Assembly: GCF_019977315.1 (NCBI RefSeq)
Contig: NZ_AP024652.1
Span: 1 to 64,000 of the forward strand
DNA length: 64,000 nucleotides
Origin: Arthrobacter sp. StoSoilB22
GTDB taxonomy: Bacteria > Actinomycetota > Actinomycetes > Actinomycetales > Micrococcaceae
Reading direction: 5' to 3'
In this document: positions 32,150-41,549 of the stretch, one piece after another
Layout of the letters: each line of letters opens with the position of its first letter
Numbering within the stretch: position 1 is the first letter of the stretch
Made by a program: the position numbers and the translations under genes
Notes under the pieces: model-generated
Told to the model about the DNA's origin: nothing
Database searches by the model: none
What the model saw: the letters and a program-made list of their open reading frames with translations, nothing else

Positions 32150-32895
32150 GCGTGACCGCCCGGGGTTTGGGGGAGGAGGCGGAAAATGATCTTGGTACGT
32201 CCCATCGTGATGGTTGAGCCGTCTGTAAGCTCCACGCTGCCGTTCACTTTATGTCCATTAACGTAGCTGCCGTTGGTGGAGCCGAGATCAACGGCCCACG
32301 TGGTGCCATTTTCCGTGCGGACCTCAAGGTGCTTCCGTGAAACACCTGTGTCATCCACCAGGATGTCGGCTTCGGAGGAGCGACCAAGCACCACGGACAG
32401 GGCGTTGAGCGAATACCGCTGACCGCCGATGTCCAGTACAGGCTGCATGCGCGTGGGCTGCCGCACCGGAGCGGCGGGGACGTTGGCCCTGGGGGACGGC
32501 GCCGGTGCTGATCCGTCGTTTGACTGCTTCTCTGTTCGCGAAGCGATCTCGAAGTGACCGGCACGTTCCTCGTCGTTGCGTCGGAACGAAATGCGCACGG
32601 CGCCTTGGAGCGTGTAGCCCTGGCTACGGACGTGCTGGATGACGACGTCGCACAATTCCTCGGCCAATGGTGTTCCCCATTCCTGGGCCCGGGCAAAGTC
32701 CTCGTCACTCAACAGGACATCAAAGACATTTGGAGCCAGCGTCCGCCCGGCAGCGATGGTGATGGACTTATTGTCCAACTCGCGCCTCAGCTTGCTTGCA
32801 ATCTCCACTGGCTCAACACGTGCCCGCGACCCCGTGGAGAAGACGTTGCGGACAGCCTTTTCAATGCCGCGCTCGACTTTATCCAGCAAACCCAT
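32146..32895 (-). CDS. fhaA: FHA-domain protein FhaA with DUF3662 N-terminus
   Basis: FhaA is a phosphothreonine-reading regulator of wall synthesis that in mycobacteria binds MviN and PBPs. I chose ATG 32895 (MGLLDKVERGIEKAVRN), preceded by a strong GAAAGGAGAAGG ribosome site, giving 249 residues. The DUF3662 domain spans about residues 1-125 and contains VEPVEIASKLRRELD. A Ser/Pro/Ala linker leads to the FHA domain from about 155, with VVLGRSSEADILVDDTGVSRKHLEV and DLGSTNGSYVNG. It is the first gene of the fhaA-fhaB-pstP-rodA-pbpA-pknA-pknB operon. Confidence 0.95.
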   Translation of the reverse strand: MGLLDKVERGIEKAVRNVFSTGSRARVEPVEIASKLRRELDNKSITIAAGRTLAPNVFDVLLSDEDFARAQEWGTPLAEELCDVVIQHVRSQGYTLQGAVRISFRRNDEERAGHFEIASRTEKQSNDGSAPAPSPRANVPAAPVRQPTRMQPVLDIGGQRYSLNALSVVLGRSSEADILVDDTGVSRKHLEVRTENGTTWAVDLGSTNGSYVNGHKVNGSVELTDGSTITMGRTKIIFRLLPQTPGGHA

Positions 32896-33270
32896 GGTCC
32901 TTCTCCTTTCCTTGCCGCGGCACCCGTTGTGCCTGGTCCGATAGTCCGTCCATTGATCCGTCCGCACACACAGCGAAGTACGCGCCTGACGGCCCTTCCA
33001 CTTCCCGATACTACTGGGACTGACTGGGAATGGCCTTAATCCACAACGCCTTGCGACCCGGAAAAGTTCGTTTCCGGCCCATGGTAGCGCGGGAGGGGAG
33101 GGCTGAAATTCTCACCTGGTTAAGCCATTGTTGGGGGACTCCTGGCCTCTTCGGGGACGCCTCCTACCTTTCGATTGGTGTTTTGCGGCGACTGTCCGTT
33201 ATGCTTGATCTCGCTGCTTTTGAAGGAAACGAAGCTGGGAGACCAGCGGAAGTCCGGAAAAAGAAGTTGC
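32896..33270. other. Intergenic region between fhaA and tRNA-Leu
   Basis: This divergent gap of 375 bases must carry the promoter for the wall/kinase operon (leftward) and that for tRNA-Leu (rightward). TATGCT near 33200 could be the tRNA -10 box. I found no convincing open frame with a ribosome site and no clear hairpin. Confidence 0.4.
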
Positions 33271-33353
33271 GCGCGAGTGGCGGAACGGCAGACGCGCTGG
33301 CTTCAGGTGCCAGTATCCGAAAGGGTGTGGGGGTTCAAATCCCCCCTCGCGCA
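33271..33353 (+). tRNA. tRNA-Leu (CAG)
   Basis: The 83-base gene has acceptor arms GCGCGAG and CTCGCGC. The anticodon stem-loop CTGGC-TTCAGGT-GCCAG gives CAG at 33304-33306. A long variable arm is typical of leucine tRNAs, and the T loop is GGGTTCAAATCCC. CCA is not encoded. Confidence 0.96.
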
Positions 33354-33362
33354 CGCAAGTGA

Positions 33363-33394
33363 AAGAGCCCCGGTCTTAGGACCGGGGCTCTTTT
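33363..33394 (+). terminator. Terminator after tRNA-Leu
   Basis: Arms AAGAGCCCCGGTC and GACCGGGGCTCTT flank a short loop and are followed by a TTTTGTTTT run. It serves the tRNA and can also stop the convergent aminotransferase transcript. Confidence 0.9.
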
Positions 33395-33414
33395 GTTTTC
33401 CAGTTGGGTGAGGC

Positions 33415-34614
33415 CTATGGAACTTGCCGCTTCAGCGCACGTCCCAGGCGCGCAGCCGCTTCCTCCAGCTTTGACGCCGCAACGTCGCCGTACGCCAGGC
33501 GCAGGTGCCGGTCAGCGTCCGTTCCGGGCCCTGAGGGGAAGAACGAACCCCGCTGGTACTCCACCCCTTCTGCGCTGGCATCAGCGGCCAGTTGCTCAGG
33601 GTCCACGGAGTTGTCTGCCAGTTTGGGCCAGAGGAACAGTCCGCCGTCCGGGAGAACAGTCTCAAAAGCTCCAGGAGCTTCCCGGTGCAGGGCGGCAACC
33701 AGCGTTTCAGCGCGGTTCCGGTACAGGGCGCGGGCCCGGTTCAGGGTTGCGTCGAAAATTCCAGGGTCGGACGTGACCAGTTCCCCGATGATGGCCTGGA
33801 CCAGCGTGGAGCTGTGGGAATCCTGGCGGCTGCGCAATGCCACCAGATCACGCGCCAAGCGCTCCGGAGCCACGGTCCATCCAAGGCGCAACCCCGGCCC
33901 CAGTGTCTTGGTGAAGGTGTTGATGTGGAGGACGTGGTCCGAGTTATTGAACTCCTCCACAGTCTCTTGCTCGCCCGTAAAGCGAAGCTCACGGTACGGG
34001 TTGTCCGCCAGGACCACGAATCCGTAGTGTTCGGCCAGCCGCACGAGTTCTTTCCGGGCCTCTCCGGACAGCGTGCCTTGGGAGGGGTTGTGGAAGTCAG
34101 GCACTGTATATAGGGCGGATGGTCGGGCACCGCCCCTGAGCTGGTCCGAGAGCTGATCGACGTCCAGACCCTGCGGACCCACAAATACGGGCAGAGTCCG
34201 TGCGTCAGAGAGCTGGAGCCCGCGGAGGAACAGCGGGAAGATCGGGTTGTCCACGGCCACCAGGTCGCCGCGTTCCACTACGGACTGGATTGCCAAGGAG
34301 AGTCCATGGAACCCGCCGTTGGTGATGAGGATCCGGTCAACAGAGACGCCTTCGCGTTCTGCGATCCACTCCCGCAGCGGCGAAATACCCTCTGTCCGTG
34401 AGTATTGGAGCGCAGGGACGCCGGGCTTGGACAGCACACGTGTTGTGGCGGCGGCCAGTTCCTCCGTGGGGAGGACGCTGGGATCCGGAATGCCACCAAG
34501 AAGCTCGATCGCATCTGCCCGCCGATCACGCAGCGTCTGGTCCCCAAAGCCTTTGGGGGCGGTAAAGGCCTCGATGAGCGCGGGCCGACGGGTGGATATC
34601 AGGTTCACGGTCAT
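33415..34614 (-). CDS. PLP-dependent class I aminotransferase
   Basis: This fold-type I aminotransferase (399 residues) resembles 2-aminoadipate/LysN-type and MocR catalytic domains, without a DNA-binding part. LPTEELAAATTRVLSK and LQYSRTEGISPLREWIAERE are typical N-terminal elements. ITNGGFHGLSLAIQSV lies at the cofactor phosphate site. PDFHNPSQGTLS and VVLADNPYRELRF hold the ring-binding Asp and Tyr. The PLP lysine is in INTFTKTLGPGLRLGW. The start overlaps the upstream ABC ATPase by four bases, so the enzyme probably acts on a substrate brought in by that transporter or on a product of it. The substrate is not readable. Confidence 0.85.
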   Translation of the reverse strand: MTVNLISTRRPALIEAFTAPKGFGDQTLRDRRADAIELLGGIPDPSVLPTEELAAATTRVLSKPGVPALQYSRTEGISPLREWIAEREGVSVDRILITNGGFHGLSLAIQSVVERGDLVAVDNPIFPLFLRGLQLSDARTLPVFVGPQGLDVDQLSDQLRGGARPSALYTVPDFHNPSQGTLSGEARKELVRLAEHYGFVVLADNPYRELRFTGEQETVEEFNNSDHVLHINTFTKTLGPGLRLGWTVAPERLARDLVALRSRQDSHSSTLVQAIIGELVTSDPGIFDATLNRARALYRNRAETLVAALHREAPGAFETVLPDGGLFLWPKLADNSVDPEQLAADASAEGVEYQRGSFFPSGPGTDADRHLRLAYGDVAASKLEEAAARLGRALKRQVP

Positions 34615-36332
34615 GCTGTTGCCTTCGCTAGTTGTTGGTCGGCTGCCGGCTCTGAGGCCACGGCTGCCAGGGGAATCGCTTCAAGGAGGGCGCGGGTATA
34701 GGGGTGTTGTGGTCTGTGGAAGATCTCCTCCACAGGTCCGTCCTCCACCACTTGGCCGCGACGCAGGACGGAGAGGGTGTCGGCCACCTGCCTCACCAGT
34801 GCGAGGTCGTGCGAAACGAAGAGATACGTCAGCCCCAATTCACGTTGCAGTTTGGACAGCAGCTCGAGGATTCCCGCTTGGACGCTCACGTCCAGTGCGG
34901 AGGTGGGTTCATCCAAAACCACGACGTCGGGCCTCACCACCAGCGCCCGGGCGATCGCCACCCGTTGGCGCTGGCCGCCGGACAGGTGCGCAGGCCGCCT
35001 CGAGGCCACATCGGATGGAAGGCCCACGGCTTCCAAAGCCTCGCGAACCCGCTGGGCACGCTCTGCCTTGGTGCCCACGCCGAACTCATCCAGTGGTTCG
35101 CGGACAATCCTGCCCACCCGCCATGTGGGGTCGAGGGACGTAAACGGGTTCTGGTAGACCAACTGGAGATGGCGGCGGATCTCGCGGACGTCGGACCTGG
35201 AACGGCCCGACGTCGATTGGCCGGCTACCGTAATCTCCCCAGCGTCCGGCTGTTCAAGACCCAGCAGCAGCCGGACCGCAGTGGTTTTGCCGGACCCGGA
35301 CTCGCCGACGAGCGCGTGCGTTCGGCCACGTTCCACGGAGAAGGACACCCCGTCGCAGGCGAGGACGTCCTTTCCGCCGGCGGAGAAGCGCTTGGTCACC
35401 CCTTGAACATCGATCTGGGGTCCCGCTGTCGGTGAAGCAACAGCCTGAGTGCGGGAGCCGCCGTCGTGCGCTTCCTCAAGGTGGTTCGCTTCCGTAAGGG
35501 TGATGCGCTGGTTGCGGTACCGGTCCGGGTGGAGCGCCGGGACGTCGGCCTGAAGGCTCCGCGCGTAATCGGTGGTAGGCGAAGCGAACACTTCCAGGGA
35601 CGGTCCACTTTCCTGCACTGAGCCGTCCTTCAGCACCACCAGGGAATCGGCGCGCTCGGCGGCGATCGCGAGGTCATGCGTGATGAGGAGCAGGCTGATG
35701 TCCAGCTCGCGGCGGAGCTCGGTCAGCATGTCCAGGATGAGCTTCTGAACCGTTACGTCCAAAGCGGAAGTTGGTTCATCAGCCACGATCAGCGCCGGAC
35801 GAGGCAACACCGTGAGCGCGATCAGCACGCGCTGAAGCATGCCGCCGGAGAGCTGGTGCGGGTAGGAATCGTAAACCCGGGCAGGGTCCGGGAGGCCTAC
35901 TTGCTCCAGCACGTCCAGGATTTTTGCGCGGCGGACCGTTGGGTCTGTTTCGCCGAGCAGCGCGGCGGCCTCGTGGGCCTGCGCGCCGATGGTCCGCACG
36001 GGGTTCAAAGCCGATGCAGGGTCCTGGGGGATGAAGCCCAGTTCCCGGCCGCGGAGGGGACGGAAGTGCTTCTCGGGCAGCGCCAGGACATCCTGTCCGT
36101 TGAGCGCTACACGCCCCGTGGCCGTCGCTTCTCCGTGGGGAAGCAACCGGAGGATGGCCTTGGCGATAGTGGACTTGCCCGATCCCGACTCTCCGATGAG
36201 CGCCAGGCTCTCGCCTTTGGCCACCGAAAAGGAGACGTCATGGACCACGGCGGTGGGACCGTAGGCGATGGACAAACCGTGCACTGTTAATAGGTCTGCG
36301 GACACGTTGCGGTCCTTGGTGTTCAGGGTCAT
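34611..36332 (-). CDS. Peptide/opine-type ABC transporter, two fused ATPase domains
   Basis: One 573-residue polypeptide carries both ATPases that are separate DppD and DppF in E. coli. The first has Walker A GESGSGKST near residue 42, the signature LSGGMLQR, and Walker B ALIVADEPTSALD. The second has Walker A GESGSGKTT near residue 345, LSGGQRQR, and DVVVLDEPTSALD. The linker near residues 255-310 includes the oligopeptide-type extension (about 255-272 and the C-terminal PYTRALLEAIP). It lies one base after the permease genes. The substrate is unknown; this subfamily imports peptides, opines, nickel or glycosides. Confidence 0.92.
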   Translation of the reverse strand: MTLNTKDRNVSADLLTVHGLSIAYGPTAVVHDVSFSVAKGESLALIGESGSGKSTIAKAILRLLPHGEATATGRVALNGQDVLALPEKHFRPLRGRELGFIPQDPASALNPVRTIGAQAHEAAALLGETDPTVRRAKILDVLEQVGLPDPARVYDSYPHQLSGGMLQRVLIALTVLPRPALIVADEPTSALDVTVQKLILDMLTELRRELDISLLLITHDLAIAAERADSLVVLKDGSVQESGPSLEVFASPTTDYARSLQADVPALHPDRYRNQRITLTEANHLEEAHDGGSRTQAVASPTAGPQIDVQGVTKRFSAGGKDVLACDGVSFSVERGRTHALVGESGSGKTTAVRLLLGLEQPDAGEITVAGQSTSGRSRSDVREIRRHLQLVYQNPFTSLDPTWRVGRIVREPLDEFGVGTKAERAQRVREALEAVGLPSDVASRRPAHLSGGQRQRVAIARALVVRPDVVVLDEPTSALDVSVQAGILELLSKLQRELGLTYLFVSHDLALVRQVADTLSVLRRGQVVEDGPVEEIFHRPQHPYTRALLEAIPLAAVASEPAADQQLAKATA

Positions 36333-36333
36333 G

Positions 36334-37188
36334 TCATTTCGCCTTTCGCAGCCAGCGGCTGATGCGGTTGACGGATAAAACGGTGACCACGATGACCAGC
36401 GCCGGCGCGTAGACGAGCCATGGAGCGGTTACGTAGGTTTTGCCCGAGGCCACTAGGAGACCCCAGTCGGAGGCCGGGGGCGGATCGCCGTAACCCAGGA
36501 AGGCCAGTGAGGCAATGATCAGGATGGACGTGCCGAACTGGAGCACCGCCAGTACCAGCACGGACCTGTAGGCGTTGGGGAGGATATGGCCGAGCAACGC
36601 GTGCAGCCGGTTCCCGCCTTCCAGATAGGACGCCTCCACGTACGTGGCGCTGCGGACGCGCATCACTTCCGCGCGCATCAGCCGGGCAAAGACCGCGACG
36701 GCGGACACTCCGGTGGCGATGGCGGCGTTGATGGTTTGGAAACCCAGCGAACTGACGATGACCACGGCCAGCAGGAACCCGGGGATGGCGAGGAGAACGT
36801 CAACGAACCGGCCCAGAATGGAGTCCAGCCAGCCGCCACGGAATCCACTGGCGAGCCCGATGATGCTGCCCACCACCAATCCGATGAGCACCGCCACCAA
36901 AGCGCTGGTGACGGAGGACGCCGTGCCGTAGACGACGCGTGCGTACTGGTCGCGTCCGAGGTAGTCCGTGCCGAACCAGTGCGCGGCGCTCGGTGCCGCC
37001 AGTTTGCTCGCGGTATCGCCCGTGACCGGGCTGAAGGATGTGAAGAAGCCCGGGACGAGTGACCACAGGATGACCAGCAGGACCACGGCGAAAGACAGGA
37101 TTACGGTGACTGGAGGCAGTCCCGCATTGAGCTTTTTGGATGCTGTTCCAACATTGCGTAGTTGGGTGTAGCCAAGCGTGGCAGTCAT
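36334..37188 (-). CDS. ABC transporter permease, DppC type
   Basis: This is the second of two inner-membrane permeases of the peptide-type importer. The 284-residue protein has a soluble N-terminal segment and a first helix at about residues 28-50. A periplasmic part contains AAPSAAHWFGTDYLGRDQYARVVYGT, the hallmark of DppC-like permeases. Five more helices follow. The EAA loop for ATPase contact is YVEASYLEGGNRLHALLGHILPN. It overlaps the other permease by four bases and ends one base before the ATPase start. Confidence 0.92.
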   Translation of the reverse strand: MTATLGYTQLRNVGTASKKLNAGLPPVTVILSFAVVLLVILWSLVPGFFTSFSPVTGDTASKLAAPSAAHWFGTDYLGRDQYARVVYGTASSVTSALVAVLIGLVVGSIIGLASGFRGGWLDSILGRFVDVLLAIPGFLLAVVIVSSLGFQTINAAIATGVSAVAVFARLMRAEVMRVRSATYVEASYLEGGNRLHALLGHILPNAYRSVLVLAVLQFGTSILIIASLAFLGYGDPPPASDWGLLVASGKTYVTAPWLVYAPALVIVVTVLSVNRISRWLRKAK

Positions 37189-38150
37189 GCGCCCACCTTT
37201 TCCCGGAGTTTGACGCGTGGATCCAACAGCGGCGAGGCAAGATCCGCCACGAGGTTCACGGCCACGAAGACCACGGCTGAGAGGGACACCACGGCTTGGA
37301 GCACGGGTTGGTCTTCTCCCGTCACCGCCTTCTGGACAACGGTGCCGATGCCGTCACGGCCGAAGATGGTCTCGGTGATGACGGAGCCGCCCAGAAGCTC
37401 ACCCACAATGAGCGCCACCATGGCCACGGAAGGGAGGGCGGACGGCTTCACCAGGTGTTTGGCGAAGAGCCTGGCCTCGGTCAGCCCGCGTGAACGGGCC
37501 ACCACGGCGTATTCCTGCCGGGATTCGTGGTCCAAACTCGCTATCAACACCTCGGCCAGTGGAGCGGAGACCGGAATGGCCAGGGTGATCGCGGCGAACA
37601 ACGTCGCCACCGGGCTGTTGGGATCTGTGGTGGTGAAGGAATGGAGCCGGAAGGCAAAGAACTCGATCAGCACCAGGCCGATCACGAAGTTGGGGACCGA
37701 CAGGAAGAACGACGGAATGGAACGGACGGTAGCCGCCCACTTGCCCGGCAAATACTGGGCGCCGTACGCGATGACCACCGCGAAAACTATGGCGATGAGC
37801 AGCGCGCTGGTGGCAAGAGTGAGCGTGGAAGGCAGCGCATCTCCCACGATCTGGGACACGGGAAGATTGGACTGCAGCGAGAAGCCCAACTCTCCCGTCA
37901 GGAACCGTCCCAGCGAGAGCAGCAGCTGCACGATCACCGGCTGATCCAGGCCGTAGAACGCCACGATGCGCTGGATGTCTTCTTCGCTCAGGCCGTGCTG
38001 TGGGTCCCGGAGCGTGTTGGTGATGGCGTCACCGGGGAGGACGCTGATCACCAGGAACGTGAGGACATACGCCAGAAGAACGACGACGACCGCCTGACCC
38101 GCGCGGGTCAACGCAAAGCGCTTGTAATCGCTGGTCACTGCGAGATCCAC
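37185..38150 (-). CDS. ABC transporter permease, DppB type
   Basis: This first permease of the importer has 321 residues and about six membrane helices. It begins with ALTRAGQAVVVVLLAYVLTFLVISVLPGDAI, the typical DppB start. The EAA loop EYAVVARSRGLTEARLFAKHLVKPS is followed by a membrane helix and TIFGRDGIGTVVQKAVTGEDQP, another family signature. Its start overlaps the end of the binding-protein gene by 16 bases, indicating translational coupling. Confidence 0.92.
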   Translation of the reverse strand: MDLAVTSDYKRFALTRAGQAVVVVLLAYVLTFLVISVLPGDAITNTLRDPQHGLSEEDIQRIVAFYGLDQPVIVQLLLSLGRFLTGELGFSLQSNLPVSQIVGDALPSTLTLATSALLIAIVFAVVIAYGAQYLPGKWAATVRSIPSFFLSVPNFVIGLVLIEFFAFRLHSFTTTDPNSPVATLFAAITLAIPVSAPLAEVLIASLDHESRQEYAVVARSRGLTEARLFAKHLVKPSALPSVAMVALIVGELLGGSVITETIFGRDGIGTVVQKAVTGEDQPVLQAVVSLSAVVFVAVNLVADLASPLLDPRVKLREKVGA

Positions 38151-39787
38151 GCGGTGTAGAAGTTGGCGTAGGCCAGGCCGTTGTACTGGACATCCTTGAT
38201 CTTCGGGCTGATCAGGTAAAGGCGCTGGACGAGTTGGTTAAGAGGGATAAAGTAGCCCTGCTCCAGGACGTACTGCTGGAGCTCGTCGGCGACCTTCTCG
38301 CGGGATGCCCGGTCCGAAGCCGTGGCGATCGCAGTGGAGAGGTCGTTGAGCTTCTGGTCGCTGGTACCCAGTCCGAACCAGTCCTCGCCCTTGTTCTGGC
38401 TGGTCAGGACTCCGGCGACCGTTCCGACGTCGACGAAGCTGCGTGAGGTTTGGAACAGCGGCGGTTTGCTGGCCTGCACGGCCGCGTAGCCGGCCACGTC
38501 CACCACCTTGAGGTTGATCTTAATACCCACCTTCTTGAGTTGCTGGGCAATGAGCTCGTCCTCGGCCTTGGTGGACGGTACATAGGGATTAGGCGTGAGG
38601 GTAAATTCGAGGGTTTTGCCGTCTTTGGTGCGGTACTCGTCAGAACCCTTGGTCCAGCCGGCGTCCTCCAGAAGCTTGTTGGCCTTTTCTGCGTCGAACT
38701 CAAAGGAGTCGCTAAACTCGCCTGCCTCCGGGACGTTGCCCTGGATAAACGTGGTGGCCGCGTTCCAGTCGCTGGTGTAGACCGTATTGCGGATCTCTTC
38801 GCGATCGATGCCGTGCTGGATAGCCTTGCGAACAGCGGGATCGTTGGTGGGGAAGGCCTGCGTGTTGACCTGGAATCCGTCCACGAAACCCAGGTAGCGC
38901 GGCGTCCCCACCGTGAAGCCCTGTGCCTTGAGCGATTCGATTTCCTGGGGCTCAACGTTGAAGGCAACATCGGCCTGGCCGGAGACCACCGTGGAGGTCC
39001 GGACCGAGGTGTCCTTAATGACCTTGTACGTGATGGTGTCCAGTCGCGCCGGACCGGTGTGGCCGAGCGCTGCGGGACCCCAGTTGTAATCCTTGCGCTT
39101 CTCCAGGACGTAGGTGTCGCCCTGCTTCCAGGACTTGACCACGAACGGTCCGCTGCCGATTTCCTGGCTGAGGTCGGCCTGGGCTTCCACCGGCAGAGCC
39201 AGGGTCTTCGGGGAGAGCAGGATGCAGCCGTGGTACGCCAGAGTGGCGATGAAGCCCAGCGCGGGAGAGGAGAAGGACACCTTCACGGTTTCCGCATCCG
39301 AGGCCTCTGCTGACACGAAGTTGCTGGACGGGAAGAGGCCCACCTTGCTGACGCCACGCGTGGAATCGCCCTTGGCCCAGGCGTTGAGGTTGGCCACCAC
39401 CGCCGCTGCATCCAGCGGCGTTCCGTCAGAGAAGGTCACGCCCTTCTTCAGGTGGATCACGAAGTCCTTGGCGCCGTTGAGTTCTTCCCAGCTCTCAGCA
39501 ACCCACGGGCTCAACACGCCCTTTTCATTGACGTACACCAGCTTGTCAGTGATCTGGCCCCAGAGGTTGCCCTCGTAGCTGGAGATGGACGTCTTGCTGG
39601 AGACCCACCCGGTGTCGTAGCCCTGGATGAGGAAGGTGATGTTGCCGCCGTCCACCGGAGTGGTGGAGCCGGCGCCAGTGCTGGCCGTCGTCCCTCCGCA
39701 AGCTGTGACGAGGGCAGCGGTTGAGAGGGCGCCGAGGCCTGCGAAGAAGGCCCGCCTGCGGAATTCGGGGGTTTTGAAGGTGTTCAT
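38135..39787 (-). CDS. ABC transporter substrate-binding lipoprotein (SBP family 5)
   Basis: I chose ATG 39787, preceded by CAGGAGC, giving 550 residues. The signal peptide has a twin-arginine-like FRRRAFFAGLG and a lipobox LVTAC, so the mature protein is probably exported folded and lipid-anchored. The family 5 fold shows WGQITDKLVYVNEKG, WEELNGAKDFVIHLKKGVTFSDGTPLDAAAV and VRKAIQHGIDREEIRN. It ends in LVQRLYLISPKIKDVQYNG. It is the first gene of the transporter set and lies 53 bases after the FAD oxidase gene. The upstream extension of the frame has no coding features. The ligand is not known. Confidence 0.9.
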   Translation of the reverse strand: MNTFKTPEFRRRAFFAGLGALSTAALVTACGGTTASTGAGSTTPVDGGNITFLIQGYDTGWVSSKTSISSYEGNLWGQITDKLVYVNEKGVLSPWVAESWEELNGAKDFVIHLKKGVTFSDGTPLDAAAVVANLNAWAKGDSTRGVSKVGLFPSSNFVSAEASDAETVKVSFSSPALGFIATLAYHGCILLSPKTLALPVEAQADLSQEIGSGPFVVKSWKQGDTYVLEKRKDYNWGPAALGHTGPARLDTITYKVIKDTSVRTSTVVSGQADVAFNVEPQEIESLKAQGFTVGTPRYLGFVDGFQVNTQAFPTNDPAVRKAIQHGIDREEIRNTVYTSDWNAATTFIQGNVPEAGEFSDSFEFDAEKANKLLEDAGWTKGSDEYRTKDGKTLEFTLTPNPYVPSTKAEDELIAQQLKKVGIKINLKVVDVAGYAAVQASKPPLFQTSRSFVDVGTVAGVLTSQNKGEDWFGLGTSDQKLNDLSTAIATASDRASREKVADELQQYVLEQGYFIPLNQLVQRLYLISPKIKDVQYNGLAYANFYTAWISQ

Positions 39788-39840
39788 GGGTGCTCCTGAT
39801 GCGTTGGGGGATTGCGTTGGGTGATGCTGGGGGCAGGGTG

Positions 39841-41250
39841 CTAGATGGCCTTGCCAGGGTTGAGAAGTTGCTGGGGGTCGATTGCAGCCTTGATGGCGTG
39901 CTGCAGCTCGCGGCTGCGCTCCGAGAGTTCCAGCGCGGCCCATTCGCGCTTGATGGTTCCTACCCCGTGCTCGCCGGTCACCGTGCCGCCGAGTGAAAGC
40001 GCCACCTTCACCAGTTCAGTGGCAGCTTCCAGAAGCGGGGCAGGCGGGTTCGCGCCGTCGTCGGGCGTTTTGTCCTTGGTGATGAGCGGGTGAAGGTTCC
40101 CGTCGCCCGCGTGCGATACCGCCGAGATGTCCACGCCGAAGCGCGCTTCCAAGGCCGGGAAGGAGGCGTAGACCTTGGGCAGCTGGGACTTGGGAACGGC
40201 GATGTCCTCGCCGATGTACCACTTGTCCTGCGGGAGGCCGCGGCCACTGCGGCGCAGTTCCCACAGCCGCACGCCGTCGTCGTCGGACTCCACGGTGACG
40301 CGGCCACCAACCGCACTGAGCGCGGTGGCGAGGTCCGCCGCTTGGTCGCCGATGCCGTATCCGTCGATCTCGATGAGAATCAACGCAGCACCGCGGCTGC
40401 GCAGGCTGGTCCCCGAGTGGGCGTCGATGTTGGCCAGGCTGGGGGTGTCGAAGAACTCGATCGCGGCCGGGCGCACGGGCGACAAGGTGATGGCTGCCAG
40501 CCCGTCCGTGCCCTCCGCGGTGCTGTTGAAGAACGCGCTGACCGTCATGCGGGCCACGGGGATGGGGCGGAGGCGGACCGTTGCCTTGGTGACGATGCCA
40601 AGGATGCCTTCTGAACCCACAAACAACGAGGTCAAATCCAGTCCTGTGACGCCCTTGATGGAGCGGTGACCAATAGTGATGAGGCTGCCATCTGCGAGGA
40701 CGACGTCCAGAGAAAGGATGGACTCCCGGGTCACCCCATACTTGGCGCACCGTAGCCCGCCGGCATTCGTGGCGATATTGCCGCCGATGGAGGAAATATC
40801 GAAACTGGCGGGATCCGGGGCGTAGAAAAGCCCGAAAGGTTCAAGATGCTTATTCAAGTCCGCATTGATGACGCCCGGTTCAACCACCGCTACTTCGTCC
40901 AGCGGGGAGACCTCGATGATGGCGGTCAGTTTTTCCGTGGAAATGACCACCTGGTCCTGGTGTGCCGTGGCCCCGCCCGACAAACCCGTCCCGGCTCCGC
41001 GGGGGACCAGTGTCACGCCATGTTCTGCTGCGAGTCTTACCGCCTTCTGAACGTCCGCTGCTGTTGCCGGAAGCACGACGGCGGGGCCCGGGTTTCCGCT
41101 TGAAGCTGCGGTTTTGGCCGTGGCTGCGTCGTGACTGTAGCGGGTGGTCCCGATGCCCGGCTCGAGGACCTCGATGCCCTCAACCTGGCGCCTGAGCTCC
41201 TGGACGTAAGTCTGGATTGCGGTGTGTTCATGGGTGAGCTGTGTTGTCAT
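39841..41250 (-). CDS. FAD-linked oxidase of the GlcD/D-2-hydroxyacid dehydrogenase family
   Basis: This 469-residue flavoprotein has a PCMH-type FAD-binding domain at about residues 40-220, including VVLPATAADVQKAVRLAAEHG, the phosphate loop PRGAGTGLSGGATA, and FDISSIGGNIATNAGG. The C-terminal cap contains the substrate metal site in SHAGDGNLHPLI and GTVTGEHGVGTIKREWAA. This is the signature of glycolate oxidase GlcD and D-lactate dehydrogenases. I placed the start at ATG 41250. A 299-base gap separates it from the GntR gene. In this cluster it may oxidise a sugar-acid breakdown product, which is inference. Confidence 0.9.
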   Translation of the reverse strand: MTTQLTHEHTAIQTYVQELRRQVEGIEVLEPGIGTTRYSHDAATAKTAASSGNPGPAVVLPATAADVQKAVRLAAEHGVTLVPRGAGTGLSGGATAHQDQVVISTEKLTAIIEVSPLDEVAVVEPGVINADLNKHLEPFGLFYAPDPASFDISSIGGNIATNAGGLRCAKYGVTRESILSLDVVLADGSLITIGHRSIKGVTGLDLTSLFVGSEGILGIVTKATVRLRPIPVARMTVSAFFNSTAEGTDGLAAITLSPVRPAAIEFFDTPSLANIDAHSGTSLRSRGAALILIEIDGYGIGDQAADLATALSAVGGRVTVESDDDGVRLWELRRSGRGLPQDKWYIGEDIAVPKSQLPKVYASFPALEARFGVDISAVSHAGDGNLHPLITKDKTPDDGANPPAPLLEAATELVKVALSLGGTVTGEHGVGTIKREWAALELSERSRELQHAIKAAIDPQQLLNPGKAI

Positions 41251-41473
41251 GCCGGCGTCTCTCTGTCCGGGTGCATGACAAGGCATTCCTGCGTGAAGCA
41301 CCCAAAGGCTTTTGATGGATTTCCCGGTCACAAATGACGGGTTCTTCAAAAGTTAGCGGGACTCGGAATTTACGCGCCAGTTTTCTGAAATGTCGATCAA
41401 TAGTTCTCAATGGGGCGTCGTGGGGATTCCTATTTCGTCAAAAGGGGACGCTGAAAGTCGAATTGTGTCCCAG

Positions 41474-41503
41474 TAAAAAGCGCCGCGACGTCATATGTCG
41501 CGG
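41474..41503 (-). terminator. Terminator after the GntR gene
   Basis: Arms CCGCGAC (41483-41489) and GTCGCGG (41497-41503) flank a seven-base loop. On the minus strand they are followed by CGCTTTTTAC. The hairpin would separate the dehydratase-regulator transcript from the oxidase-transporter transcript. Confidence 0.65.
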
Positions 41504-41519
41504 TACCGCTAAACGCGCT

Positions 41520-41532
41520 TAAGTGCTACTTA
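41520..41532. promoter_or_regulatory. Possible GntR-type operator before the oxidase-transporter genes
   Basis: TAAGT-GCT-ACTTA is a perfect palindrome with a three-base centre. It resembles the GTnnnAC core bound by FadR-type GntR regulators. It lies between the gntR stop and the oxidase start. It differs in its outer bases from the stronger site at 43442, so the assignment is tentative. The remaining 299-base gap shows only the hairpin described separately. Confidence 0.4.
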
Positions 41533-41549
41533 GTTGGGTGTGCGGGAGG

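Noticed and set aside
39788..39943. Upstream extension of the substrate-binding protein
   Set aside because: The signal peptide with twin-arginine and lipobox motifs starts at ATG 39787, after a ribosome site; sequence before it would disrupt export.
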